Below the pieces are notes generated by a model that was not told the origin of the DNA, did no database searches, and saw nothing but the letters and a program-made list of their open reading frames with translations. Below are positions 33,486 to 45,290 of a stretch of 64,000 nt of DNA, piece by piece; the first letter of the stretch is position 1; the number at the start of each line of letters is the position of its first letter. Made by a program: the position numbers and the translations under genes. This DNA comes from Tolypeutes matacus. Lineage: Eukaryota; Chordata; Mammalia; Cingulata; Chlamyphoridae. The DNA is taken from contig JAKSZT010054583.1 in NCBI GenBank assembly GCA_026826555.1, positions 1,223,161 to 1,287,160 of the forward strand. The letters run 5' to 3'.

Positions 33486-34259
33486 TCTTACATTTGGTGT
33501 ATTTTCCCCTAACCCACTGTTTATGAATGTTCTCATATTTGTTCTGTTAGCCACAGTCCACCTTCTACCACAGGATTCATTGTGTTACATAGTCCCATGT
33601 GTTGTACAATCTATTCAAAGTATATACTCAGTGGCTCTCATTTTCATCTCAGATGTGTGCTGTCATCACCTCAGTCAATTTTAAAACATTTTCATTACTC
33701 CAAAAGGAAAAATCCCATACCCCTTTATACCTCCCTAATGTTGCCCCTTAGAATTTATATAATCTCTTCTTTGCCATTGCTGCAAAAATATCACAATGTT
33801 CTCATTAAATATAATCCATAAGTTACATTAGTTGTAATTTTCCCTTGTGTCACCATGTACTTAACACTTTGTAAAGAAAGAACATTCTTATACTATTAGC
33901 CACAATCCTCATCCACCACCAAAATCACTGTTATACTGTACCTACATTATTCTCTAGCTTCCTTTCAACTGAAATATTACATTCACAATCACATTTATAA
34001 ATCAGCAGTGTTAGTTATACTCACTATAATGTATTAATATCAACTTCATTCATTTCCACATATTTACAATTAACCTTATTAAAAATTCTGCATACATTAA
34101 GCATCAGCTCCCATTTTCAAGCCACATTCAAATTCCTTGTAACTTATTTTCTAGAGTTTACCTCCATGAGTTTACTCGTCATTTTAGTTCATATTAGTGA
34201 GACCATACAATATTTGTCCTTTTGTGTCTGGCTTATTTCACTCAACATAATGTCCTTAA

Positions 34260-36318
34260 GGTTCATCCATGTTGTCATATGCATCACGATTTCATTTCTT
34301 CTTACAGCTGAATAGTATTCCATTGCATGTGTAAACCACATCGGTTGATGGATGCTTGGATTGTTTCCATATTTTAGGATTTGTGAATAATGCTGCTATG
34401 AACATCAGTGTGCAAATATCAGTTTCCCATCCTTATTTTCAGTTCTTCTGAATATATTCCTAGTAACAGGAATTCTGGATCATACTGAAGTTCTATATTT
34501 AGTTTCTTGAGGAACAGCCAAACTGTCTTCCACAGAGGCTGTACCATTCTACATCTGACACCAACAGTGAAGGAAGGAGTGTTCCTATTTCTCCATAGCC
34601 TTGCAAGCACTTATAGTTTTCTACTTTTCTAATAATGGCCATTCAATAAGGTGTAAAATGATATCTCAGTGTAGTTTTGATCTGTATTTCCCTAATAACT
34701 AGTGAGTTGAACATTTTTTCATGTGTTTTTTGGCCATTTGTGTTTCCTCTTTGGAGAAATGTCTATGCAAGTCTTTTGCCCATTTTTAATTGGACTGCTT
34801 GGTTTTTTATCATTGTATGATCTCTTTATATAATATGGTTATTGCACTTGTGGTTTCCAAATATTTTCTCCCATTGAGCAGGCTGCCTTTTCACTTTCTT
34901 AACAAAGTCCTTTGGAAGCACAAAAGTGTTTAAGTTTGAGGAGGTCTCACTTATCTATTTTTTCTTTCATTGCTTGTGTTTTGGATGGAAGGTTTAAGGA
35001 AGCACCTCCTACCACAAGATCTTGAAGATGTTTCCCTACATTTTCTTCTAGGAGTTTTATGGTTGTAGTTTTCATATTTAAGTCTTTGATCTTTTTTAGT
35101 TAATTTTTGTATAAGGTATAAGATATGGGTCCACCTCTTTTCTTTTGGGTATGAATATCCAGTTCTCCCACCACTGTTTGTTGAATAGACAGTTTTGGCC
35201 CAGCTAGGTGGACTTGACAACTTTGTCAAAAATCACTTGACTGTAGAAGTGAGGGTCTATTCTGAGTCCTCAATTCAGTTTCATTGGTCAATATGTCTGT
35301 CTTTATGCCAGTACCATGCTGTTTTTACCACCAAAGCTAAGTAATATGCTTTAAAGTCAGGAAATGAGTGTCCTCCAACTTCATTCTTCTTTTAAAGACA
35401 TTTTTGGCTATTTGGGGTCCCTTACCCTTCCAAATAAATTTGATAATTGTCCTTTTCAATTCTAAAAAGAAAAAAAAAGGTTGTTGAAATTTTTATTGGG
35501 ATTGTATTGAATCTGTAGATAAATGTGGGTAGAATCAACATCTTAACGATATTTAGTCTTCCAATCCATGAACATGGAATGTCCTTCCATTTATTTAGGA
35601 CTTCTTTGGTTTCTTTTAGCAATATTTTGTAGTTTTCTTAATATAAATCCATTATGTAGTTGGTTAAGTTTATTCCTAAATATTTTATTCTTATTGTAGA
35701 TGGGATTTTTTTTCTGACTACCTCCTGAGATTGCTCATTAGCAGTATATAGAAATGCTACTGATTTTTTTTTATTAATCTTGTAACCTGTCACTTTGTTG
35801 AACTTGTCCATTAGTTCTAGTAACTTTGTTGTGGATTTTCTACATATAGGTCCATATCATCAGCAAATAGTGAAAGTTTTACTTCTCCTTTCCTATTTGT
35901 ATACCTTTTATTTCTCTTTCTTTATTAATTGCTCTAGCTAGAACTTCTAGTACAATATTGAATAATAGGAGTTATAGTGGGAATCCCTGTCTTGTTTCCA
36001 AATGCAGCAGGAAAGCTTTCAGTCTTTCTCCATTAGTACAATGTTAGCTGTGGGTTTTTCATATATGTACTTCATTATGTTGAGCAAGTTTCCTTCTATT
36101 CCTATCTTTCAGAGAGTTTTTACCAAGAAATGATGTTGTACTTTGTCAAATGCTTTTTCTGCATGAATCAAAACAAGCATGTGATTTTTCTTTCTCAGTT
36201 TAGTAATATGATGTATTACATTGATTTTTCTTGTGTTGAACCACCCTTGCAGACCTAGGATAAACCCACTTGATTATGATGTATAATTCTTTTAATGTGC
36301 TGTTGGATTCGATTAGCA
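34260..36318 (-). pseudogene. L1 ORF2 remnant (RT and C-terminal domains)
   Basis: Minus-strand frames show the RT block beginning NRIQQHIKRI (about 36300), the catalytic box FADDM (about 35850-35865), and the C-terminal ORF2 region near 35420-35620 ([20 protein letters not shown]). Stops and frameshifts separate these, and the N-terminal endonuclease is absent. Confidence 0.85.
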
Positions 36319-36319
36319 A

Positions 36320-36871
36320 CTAGTGATATGTATGTCTTTCATAAGGGTTGGGAAATTTTTGGTCATTATTATCTCACATATTTTTCCTGCCCCTTTTCCA
36401 TTCTCTTCTCCGTTGGGACACCTACAACATGTATGTGTGTGTTTCATGTTGTCATTCAGTTCCCTGAGAGCCTGTTCCATTTTTTCCATTCTTTTCTCTT
36501 TCTGTTCTCCTGCCTTTTCAAATTCAGATATTCTGTTCTCGAACTCACTTATCCTGTACTCAACCAATTCAAATCTGCTATTATATGCCTCCAATGTATT
36601 TTTAATCTCTTCCATTGTGTCTTTCATTCCCGTAAAATCTGTTACTTTTCTTTACAAACTTTCAAATTCTTCTTTGTGTTCAACCAGTGTCTTCTTAATA
36701 TCCTTACTCTCTTTAGCCATCTCATTGAATTTATTAGAGATTTGTTTGGATATCTGTGGTTAGTTGTCTCAAATCTTGTGTTTCATCTTAAAGCTGAATT
36801 TATTCTTTTGGCTGGATCATATCTTTCTGTTTCTTAGTATGGCTTGTAATTTTTTGCTGGTGTCTTGGCAT
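36320..36871 (-). pseudogene. L1 ORF1 remnant, C-terminally truncated
   Basis: Start codon at 36871 (MPRHQQKITSHT-type beginning). A coiled-coil region with heptad-like repeats lies at 36500-36625 (minus frame with YRISEFENRISEFEKA), and the RRM-entry segment appears as GAGKICEIIMTKNFPTLMKD with frame breaks. It ends at the deletion junction near 36320. ORF1p is known as the trimeric RNA-binding chaperone of L1. Confidence 0.8.
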
Positions 36872-36909
36872 CTGTTTTGTTTTGTTTTGTTTTGTTTTGT
36901 TTTGTTTTT
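36872..36909. repeat. (TTTTG)n microsatellite in L1
   Basis: About seven GTTTT units directly upstream (in L1 orientation) of the ORF1 start, corresponding to an (AAAAC)n tract at the end of the 5' UTR. Confidence 0.9.
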
Positions 36910-38371
36910 AGGTGCTTATTCTGTGCTGTTTCTCTCTTTAGCCTATGGCTTTCTTATTGGTTGCTTTTTGCTAAAGCTTCCTCTGTTCCTCCTCTGTAAA
37001 TGTTAGGTTATTCTGTTTGTTTTTTTTTATTTGCCTCTGTGTATTTTTTATACCCCTATTGTTTTCTCTCACTTCTATTTCCTGTAGGGCTAATTTTGGT
37101 AGAAGTGTCCCCCTGGAGATAACCTTCCCAGCTCTGGTTTCCCAGTCAGAACAGGCTTGGTGACCTATGAAGGGAATGCAGATCAGTTCCAATGTGCTCT
37201 AGAGAAGGGACGCTAAAGGCCTCCAATCTTCTCTTTGATATCTCTCCCAACCTAGGCTTTCCTATCATACCCAGCAGATAACACTCTTTATCCAGTTGTT
37301 CCCTGCTGTCCTAAGGTTATAATACTATGCCTTTAATTCTCAGCTGACTTAGCTCCTGGTGGGGGCGTGGTTGAGGCAGCGGTTGCCAGCCTACCCAGGA
37401 TGAAATTGTTGAACAGTTCTGAGTTCTCTGATCAACTGCCACCCCCTGTGCTGTGCCCTCCCAACTGGGTGAGGTTACTCTGCCTGCACTGTCTTGAGAG
37501 AGATTGAACAGATGGCTTTTGCTTCCTCTCCTTCCTGAGGCACCTTGCAGATGAGAGTGCAGCAGCTGTTCAAGGTGGGTGGGGTGAATCTGCCTGCCCT
37601 ACCCATGAAGGAATGCAAGCTTCCTCTCCATCCAAGGGTGTGTTGGGTCCAGTGTGCAGCAAATTTTCAAGGTGGGCTGAGTGAATCTGCCCACTGTGCC
37701 CTTGAGACAGTGAGCATTTACCCTTCTTCCAGGGAACATTGTGGCCCAGTGTGAATCTGCCGGGTCAGTCCTGAGAAAGGGTTCAAACTGCATCTAGTTT
37801 TCACTTCTGCTGGGTGTGGGGGCCTAAGCAGTAACTTTCCAAACTGGGCACACTGGGTCTGATTGCTACTGCTCCAGCTGACCAGTGTGTTTTCCAGTCA
37901 CCCCTACTTCCCCTCCTGCCAATTGTGGAGACAGCACAAATGCTGCCAGCTTTTTGGTGGCTTGGACAGTTTTATACCTCAGCTGTGTACAAAATTGGAA
38001 TCCAGCTAGCTAAATTTGCCAATCAACAGCTATTGTTGATGCCAGGCCACTTCCCCTCCCCTGCTTTGCGGAAAGAGTGCTTCTGCTTCCTGCCAGAAGT
38101 GGGTCTGGAGGTGACCTACCTTACCACTGGGGGATGGGCAACTGCTTCTGCAACATGGAGGAATCTACTCAGGAATCTTGACCACAGATGGTCAGTCTCC
38201 TCTTCCTGTTCTTCCCTGGATTGTGTACGGTGTTCTTCTGGTCTCTGGAGTTTCCCAAACAGTTGATCTGAACAGATCCTGGCTGAATATTAGTTGCCCT
38301 GTGGGGTGAGCTGATTGTTAGAGCTTTCTACTCTGTCACCATCTTGGGTCTTCCTGTTGTCTTTGTCTTTT

Positions 38372-39420
38372 AAGTCCAAGCCTGCCTGAAGTCATTTTTT
38401 CTGAAGTTTATACAATTTCATCTACATCACATGGTCTGAATTTTATTTCCGAGTCAGCAGCACTGACTGTCTCCAATAATAAGGGTAGCCCCTGAAGCTT
38501 GCTCTTGGTGCAAAGGGCCAAACCCAACACAAAAAGAGACCCAATATAGGGGAGGGTTGGGGGGGGGGGGTGGAGGCAGTGGGGAGGATGGTTCTTTATT
38601 ATTCACTCCAAAATGGTAGCCTAGAAGTAAATACCTTGTCCCTGGATCCTTCCAGTTCCCCCAGGTGGCTGGAATCCCAGCAGCTTTTGGTGGTAGCATC
38701 TGCCATAATTGCCATTGTCCTCCTTGTAATTTGTTCTTATTTTCCTTTACTCTGGATCTGGAGGATAAAATTTGGATAACATTACAGCTTGCCTCCTAGA
38801 TAATTTCAAAAATTATAAAGCAATATTGGGTATACATAAACCCCCTCTGAAAAAAATAAACAGAATAAGAAAAATCACGGGATACATTAACAGATCCTGA
38901 AAAATAAGGAACAGTAGTGGATAGAAGAGAAGCACTCTTCTTAAAAGAATTACAAAATCGTTTTAGTTCATAACTAGTATTAAGGCATAAGAATATTTTA
39001 TTAAATACATGATGAATGTTTACAGTATTCAAAGAAATGTTGTTTCTATGAGACTACATAAAATAAAAGAGGGCAATCCAAGATAAAGAAAGACTGACAG
39101 TTTAAAGCCACAATATAAGAAATGAAAATTAAATTCAACACTAGAAAAAAATTAATAAATAAATTAGAAGATAAATTTGAAAACTTTCTTAGCTAAAAGG
39201 ATAAAAAAGACTAATAGATAATAGTACAAAAAGAAAAAAAACTGGAACACTTTGTATATAACCAAACTTCAAAAATTATATTAAAAAAAAATACAAAAAC
39301 TTGGAAATTGTTTTGGAAAAAAGAAACCAAACTGATAAAGGATTTATGGCATTAATTTTGAGAAACTCATAGCAAACAATTAGAAAATGCTGATTTCTCT
39401 AGGCAAGTGGGCAACAAATA
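38372..39420. other. Unique DNA with a G-rich tract
   Basis: A G-run cluster at 38549-38584 (4 G, 3 G, 12 G, then further GG/GGGG runs). A 70-codon frame at 38570-38779 has a hydrophobic stretch near its end but no recognised family. The remainder (38800-39420) is A-rich without a call. Confidence 0.45.
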
Positions 39421-39424
39421 ATTC

Positions 39425-39690
39425 ATAAAATTGACAAGCATACCCTCACTAGTAATCAAAGGCATACAAATTAAAACAAATATCATTTCACTATCAAATT
39501 AGAGAAAATACATAAGCCTGAAATGCCACTAGCAAAAATGCAAAGTCAGGAACTGTGTGTTCTGCTGGAGGACATGAAAAGACCCAATCAAATCCCCCTT
39601 TGCTTGAAAAGCAACTTGGCAATTTGGGAATACAGCACCATATTTTGAGATCTGGTGATCTAAAATCTGTACAGTAATACAATAAATACA
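39425..39690 (+). mobile_element. Old L1 ORF2 3' fragment (L1ME-like)
   Basis: CACTAGTAATCAAAGGCATA, AAATTAAAACAAATATCATT and AGCAACTTGGCAATTTGGGA follow the ORF2 C-terminal nucleotide order of old L1 copies. Heavily diverged. Confidence 0.6.
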
Positions 39691-39711
39691 GTAATAAATA
39701 AAGTAATAAAT

Positions 39712-40110
39712 GGGACTGATCCTCCTTCTGAATCTGGGTGGAACCTTATGAGTACTCTGACCCATAAACTCTGGAGGTGATATACTGTGTCTTCCAAAGC
39801 AAGGTGATAGAAAGACTAATCTTCTAGGTAGCTGCCTCTCTCTTTTAGAAAGCTCACCCTTGAGGCCCAGCAAACATGCTCTGAGAAAGCCAAGCGGTCA
39901 CATGAAAAAGCCATGTTAAAGTCCAGCCTCAACTATTTTAGTCTCCCCAGGTAATGGCCAGCCTCAGCCTCCAGACATGTGAGTGAGTAGGTTTCAGACG
40001 ATTCCAGCGTCCAACCTTGGAGCTGCCCCAGATGATGCCATGTGGAGCAGCAATGAGCTTTCCCCAATGAGCCCTGCCCAAATTGCAGATTCATCAGCAA
40101 ATTAAAAAAA
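39712..40110 (+). mobile_element. Old MaLR/ERVL-type LTR 3' half
   Basis: GATTCCAGCGTCCAACCTTG, GGAGCTGCCCCAGATGATGC, CATGTGGAGCAGCAATGAGC and GAGCCCTGCCCAAATTGCAG match the order of an old MLT-type LTR. Family level only. Confidence 0.55.
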
Positions 40111-40583
40111 AATTTTTAACTTTAAACTCGATTGTTTTACAATTCTTAATTCCCAAATAGGAAGGCTTCCAACAGGGAATATATTGATGGTCCCTTTGGA
40201 CTGAAATTTAACACTACCACTTAGCCATTTTGGCTACTAAGCAAACAGGTAAAGAAGGGGGATACAGTACTGGCTGGGGTAATTGATCTTCATTTATTTA
40301 CAAGGGGAAATTGGGTCATTGTTATACATTAAGGGTAAGATGAACTATGTCTGCGACTCAGGGGGTTCTCTAGGGTACCTCTTAGTACCTCCTAAATTAT
40401 AGTTAGGATTATGGTTACTGATAAGGAACAGCAGAAGTTTACAAACTTTCCAAAGTAATGGGCTTAATCTTCAACCCACCTCTTTTTTGGTATATGGTAA
40501 AGACCAAAGTGGCAATCTCAATCATCAATTTTACACAAATAGTCAGGAGTACAAAGAGCCTAGCAGTCATACACAAGAGGCAT

Positions 40584-41033
40584 GTGGGAGATTGAATTAT
40601 GTGCCTTGACAGAAGGCATATTCTTAGGTGTAAATTTATTTTATAAGCATGACCTTTCAAAGATAGTATTAGGTTAAGGTGTGGCCAACTGAATCAGAGT
40701 GTCTCTTAATCCACATTACTGGGGGTCTTATAAAAAGAAGAAACTGGGAGTCAGAAGTCAGAGAAGGCCACACAGGAAGAAACCAGAAGTCAGCAGAGAA
40801 AGAGCAGACACAAGGAAAGAGAGATGTCCATGTGATGTAGGCAGAGACACAAGCCAAGGAAACCCAAGGATTGTGGCAAGAATGCGAAAGACTTCAGGAA
40901 GAAACCATGGTCTTACCAACACCTTGATTTTGAACTTCTAGCCTCCCAAACCATGAGCCAATTAATTCTTGTTGTTGTTTAAGAATTAACCCACTGTGTG
41001 GTATTTGTCATAGTAACCTGGCAAACTAGGACA
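40584..41033 (+). mobile_element. MLT1-like MaLR LTR
   Basis: Colinear with MaLR LTRs: GGGAGATTGAATTATGTGCC at the start, TAAGGTGTGGCCAACTGAAT, GGGTCTTATAAAAAGAAGAA, ACACAAGCCAAGGAAACCCA, CCAACACCTTGATTTTGAAC, and the terminal CCTGGCAAACTAGGACA. Confidence 0.8.
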
Positions 41034-42460
41034 AGGGGACAACCCTCAAACTCCTGCCAAAGACCCTTCTGAAGCATCAAGTACCACGTAGTCCAAATAA
41101 CAAAAGTTGATGGAAGGAGGGAGAAGAACAAAGTGGACTTGATATCTGCCACCAAACAGGTCCACATTTCATCGATTCTAATTCCAAATGATGGATAAGT
41201 TTTATCCTCCTGAGTCATAATAGCTCAATATGAATTATTTAAAAATCGTACCTACTATTATGCTCACACATCACAATTAGAAAAAGGTTCCCCTTTTCTT
41301 CATAAAAATGTTCAAATATTCAGAATCAGATTTCTAGATAGGATTTCATTCCTAAATAAAAGAGACTTTTGTGTTTCTTGCAAGTTTTAAGGATAGAGGT
41401 TAAATAAATCTTTAAATAGAAATACTTCCTTCATTTGAACTTAGCAATGAAAATGATTTTATTCCTCAATATGCCTGAGTATATGATCTTTAAAAATCAA
41501 TTGTTACATTATCATCTCTTTAAAAACAACAATAAAAAAAAATCTTGTTTACTGAGCTGCAAAAATTCTGAGAAGTCAGTCAAAGTCCCAGCTCAATACA
41601 GGATGCCTTGGAAGTTCAAAGACAAGATCATATTAAAAATCAAAGCCAGCAGATATTTAGCTTTACTTGAAAGTCACCTAACATTGAACTAAAATGTTTC
41701 AATTATTTAAATTTCCCTTAATGAATATCTTTGTATGTCTCATTTATATTAGAACCTGATGGTTATACCCCAAGGATATCAAAATCCCAGTCTGTCAGAA
41801 TCACCAGAAAATATCTTCAAAGGTACACTTGTCAGTCTTTGCAATAGTGAGTTGGTAATGTGAAGTATTATTTATAGCTAGGGTTCTACTTTTTCCATTT
41901 TGCAAATGAGTTGTTAATGCAGTGGCCCATTTTCTGACTTGAATTAGTGATTGAATCTCAAAGAAAATTAGAACTATCACCCTGGAGTAATTGTCAACAT
42001 TGTTCAAAAATGGGGAGCTCCAAGCTGGTATCAGAATAGCTACAGAAGCACAAATGAAAGTTGACAAAATCCTGTAGAAAGTGAGAAGTTTGAGAGAAAT
42101 GAAGGAAAGAAAAGAAGCACTTGACTGAATATATGAATTTCTTCTGTGTAGAATTGCCTTAATTCTCTTCATCTCACCTACTAATTGATAATTCATCTTA
42201 AGCTACAATCCCCAGACAAAAATAACCAAAATATGCAACAAACAAATTTAAACAAAATACCCCATAGCCCAGTTTTCAGTCTTTCCTCACTTCAACAACA
42301 TCCTTCTCTACCAGAGCATTTTATACAATATTTTTGCTCATTTATCCTTTAAGAATTTTGCAAAACTATGTTCCTTCTTGCCCATTTATTTAGTTGAAGT
42401 TAATGTTATCATCATAAATTTTCATGATTGCAAGGAGCCTAATTTCTAGTGTGTTAAAAA
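41034..42460. other. Unique non-coding DNA
   Basis: No repeat or gene recognised; the 131-codon minus-strand frame at 41801-42196 shows no domain. Confidence 0.4.
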
Positions 42461-42464
42461 TATT

Positions 42465-42550
42465 AGGGGGGTGGATGTGGCTCAAATGGCTGGGCGTCTT
42501 TCTGCCATATGGAGGGACCTGGGTTTGATCCCCGGGACCTCCTGGTAAAA
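42465..42550 (+). mobile_element. tRNA-head-only SINE next to (TA)n
   Basis: GTGGATGTGGCTCAAATGGC opens the head, B box GGTTTGATCCC, ending GGGACCTCCTGGTAAAA. The tail position is occupied by an expanded (TA)n tract, so a TSD cannot be defined. Confidence 0.85.
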
Positions 42551-42696
42551 TATATATATATATATATTAATATTTTTCATAAAACTGTTACCGTACTCAT
42601 ATATATATAGGTATGTATATATATATATTATATATATATATATAATATATATATATACATATATATATAATATAATATATATATATACACACATTA
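42549..42696. repeat. (TA)n-rich microsatellite tract
   Basis: Alternating TA interrupted near 42568-42595, then dense TA, TATATAA and TACAC variants to about 42696. It probably expanded from the SINE tail. Confidence 0.9.
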
Positions 42697-42699
42697 TAT

Positions 42700-43345
42700 C
42701 TCCAATGGATTCCAAATACTGTATCTTGTTGTTTCCTATTTTAACTCGGAAATTAAGATGAGTCTTTTATTGCTCTGTCAGGTGGCAGGCATAACTGTGG
42801 GTGTCCATGACATGGAAGAAAATTCAAGGGAAAATATCATTTAAGAAATGCTATAGCACCAATGCTTTTGATGGCTCAGAAGAAAATAGAGTGTGGAAAA
42901 AAACCCACACATCTACAACTGAGTCAAAAGTGCCTCTCAAGTGTGAGACTCTGTATGTTAACAAGTTTTAGTAATACCTTAACCAATTTGTTTAGTTCAT
43001 ACTTCACTTATGCTCAAGAATAATTGATGATGACAATTCAAATAACTCTAAAAGATCTCTTCCAATAAGAATAAAATTCAAAATTCTAAGTGATAAGAAA
43101 GCATTATGCAAGTTTAAGTTGCAGGGTTTTCTCTTATTTAGCAATACAAAAGTAATAGTCCCTACAACAATTGATGATATCTTAGATTTAATAAAATATG
43201 AAACTGTAATGACTTAATATCCACTGATGTCCATTTTTAAAAATTACATTAGCAAACTCTTCTTTAACAATTATTTCCACTCCTTTCCCCCACAAGAATT
43301 TTGATCTAATGTAAAAAGATTTGTTTAAAATCTTTTACTGGTTAT
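42700..43345. other. Unique non-coding DNA
   Basis: Nothing recognised. Confidence 0.4.
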
Positions 43346-43966
43346 CCTATCATAATTATGCTGTCTCAGTTTCCTGGGCTGCTCAAGCAAATACTGTGCA
43401 ATGGGTTGGCTTAAACAATGGGAAATCATTTGCTCATGCTTTTGAGGTTGGGAAAATGTCCATCTCAAGGCATCATCAAGGAGCTGCTTTTGCCCTGAAG
43501 ACTGTGGCATTCTGGGGGTAACAGTTTTATCTAAAAATGTTAATACTTTTAACACAGTTGAAATTAGACTCTTTGCAATCATGAAAAGTTATGATGAAAA
43601 CATTAATTTCAATTAAATAAATGGGCAAGAAGGAGCATATTTTTTTTCAAAATTCTTGAAGGATAAATGAGAAAAAAAAAATGTGTAGAACCCTGGTCTC
43701 TTCCTTCTCTTCCAGATTCCATTTCAGCTTCTTGCTTCCGTGACTTTCTCTCTCTCATGTCTGAATTTCATTCTGCTTATAAAGGATTCCAGTTATAGGA
43801 TTAAAACCCTTCCTGATTGGGCTGTGCCACACACACCTTAATTGAAGTAACCTCATCAAAAGGTTCTACTTACAATGACTTCACACCCACAGGAATGGAT
43901 TAACTTTAAGAACATGTTTTTTCTGGAAACATACAGCTTCAAACCACCACATACCCTATCATAATT
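43346..43966 (-). mobile_element. MLT-like LTR element bracketed by 12-bp direct repeat
   Basis: Left part 43362-43512 (CTCAGTTTCCTGGGCTGCTC, TTGGCTTAAACAATGGGAAA, GGCATCATCAAGGAGCTGC) and right part 43690-43953 (GGTCTCTTCCTTCTCTTCCA, CTTATAAAGGATTCCAGTTA, CCTTAATTGAAGTAACCTCA) follow a MaLR-like order in minus orientation. About 175 bp of unrelated AT-rich sequence lies between. The whole is flanked by CCTATCATAATT at 43346-43357 and 43955-43966, longer than the 4-6 bp expected of LTR integration. Confidence 0.65.
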
Positions 43967-44235
43967 CCCTACAACAATGGATATAAATTAAAATATAATT
44001 TAATTTTCCTGGTATAAGGATCTAAATTTCTTCTGGATTGAGTTGTAATTCAGCACTAGTACAGAGTAGATCATAAAAACATGAATGTGTTGTAAATTTT
44101 TATAACTATTAAGCAAGAAAAGTAAAGTTTTAATAAAAATGTTCTCTAAATGAAGTAGATAGAGTTGTGTTCCTTCTTTTTTCCAATTGGTCATATACTT
44201 GTGGATGAATATTCTATGCTTTAAAAAAAAACTTT

Positions 44236-44658
44236 ATAGATGTTGTTTTGGGTTAAGGCATGTTTCCCACAAAGACTCATTCAAGTCCCAATCACTGGTC
44301 CTGTGATTGTGGACACATATATAAATAGGATCTTTAGTTATTAATTAATGTAAGGACAAACGGACTCCGAGTGTGCCTTAATTCAATGTGACTGGAGTCT
44401 TTATAACACTTGAAATTTGGACATAGTAGGAGGAGACAGATGGAGAGAGACATGGCCACGCGACAGAGGCAGAGACTGAGTTATGGATTACCAACAAGTC
44501 ACCACCAAATGCTACTGACATCAGAGAAACCATGATCCTGCTGACACCTTCATTTTGGACTTCTACCCTCCAAAACTGTGAGGCAAAAATTCCTGTTGTT
44601 TAAGCCAACCAGTTCATGGTACATTCTTACAGCCATCCTGAGAAACTAAGATAGATGT
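44236..44658 (+). mobile_element. MLT1-like MaLR LTR
   Basis: Ordered landmarks: TTTTGGGTTAAGGCATGTTT, GTGTGCCTTAATTCAATGTG, GAGTCTTTATAACACTTG, CTGCTGACACCTTCATTTTG, TTCCTGTTGTTTAAGCCAAC and terminal GAGAAACTAAG. An 8-bp direct repeat ATAGATGT occurs at both edges (44236-44243, 44651-44658). Confidence 0.8.
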
Positions 44659-45290
44659 AGCTGCTGAGAAATCTCATTCACAAAAATGCCCCTGGCCCTC
44701 AGTCTTTGCCCATTACCCTTTACAAGAGGCAAAGTGGGCCATAGCAATTTCTCAGTGGAGAGTTCCAGCTGACACATCCACCACACCAATTGATACACTT
44801 GTGCCTAACCTCCCTGGGCAAGGGCCAGCCTTTCAACACTGCCTTCGTAAATCCCATGGCAGCAACTGCAACTCCAATCCCACAACTCCCAGCGGCTCTG
44901 GCTTCCCCAATATCTGCCCAGGGGGCTGGGTACACAGCCCAGAAGTGTGAGGGTTAACGTTCCGTGGGACACACTTTGACCAGTGAGAGGCAAGATAGGG
45001 TAAAAAGCCCATAGATAAATTCCTTGACATTCCTCTTCTTAGCACATTGTTTCAAGATACAGTGGCTTCATACAATCTCTCCAGAAATGCCCCACTTAAC
45101 TGAGCAGCCAGCTATATTTCTTGCGAGACTGTTGCCAGCAAAACAATGTACTATCTTGTGTTTGCTTTCCCTCCTTTCCTGCCTCACTTCCCTTAGGCCC
45201 CTACCCTTACTGACCTGGAATTCAGACATCCATCCACCCCAAATAAAAAGTTAGCGCCTAGGCTCTGTCTTCTTGAGAACTGAGATTAAG
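44659..45290 (+). mobile_element. Possible old LTR (weak)
   Basis: C-rich upstream half, an ATAAATT motif near 45016, and AATAAA at 45241-45246 followed by a GC-containing stretch are LTR-like. No matching termini or TSD were found and no family was recognised. Confidence 0.25.

Larger units (their letters stand above)
33127..38371 (-). mobile_element. L1 with both termini, 18-bp TSD and internal deletion
   Basis: Repeats CTGTTGCCTTTGTCTTTT (33127-33144) and CTGTTGTCTTTGTCTTTT (38354-38371) differ at one base. In L1 orientation the target reads ACTT/AAAAGA, the usual L1 endonuclease TT/AAAA site. Inside, reading on the minus strand: 5' terminus at 38353 (GAAGACCCAAGATGGTGACA), about 1.4 kb of 5' UTR, ORF1 from 36871, a junction at about 36320 into mid-RT of ORF2, ORF2 remnant to about 34260, 3' UTR to about 33170, and an A-tail (T-runs 33141-33166). 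The ORF1 C-terminus, the endonuclease and the first part of RT are missing. A 109-bp secondary insertion lies at 33363-33471. Confidence 0.92.

Noticed and set aside
36295..36837. 180-codon open frame on the plus strand
   Set aside because: Antisense shadow of the L1 ORF1 coiled-coil region.
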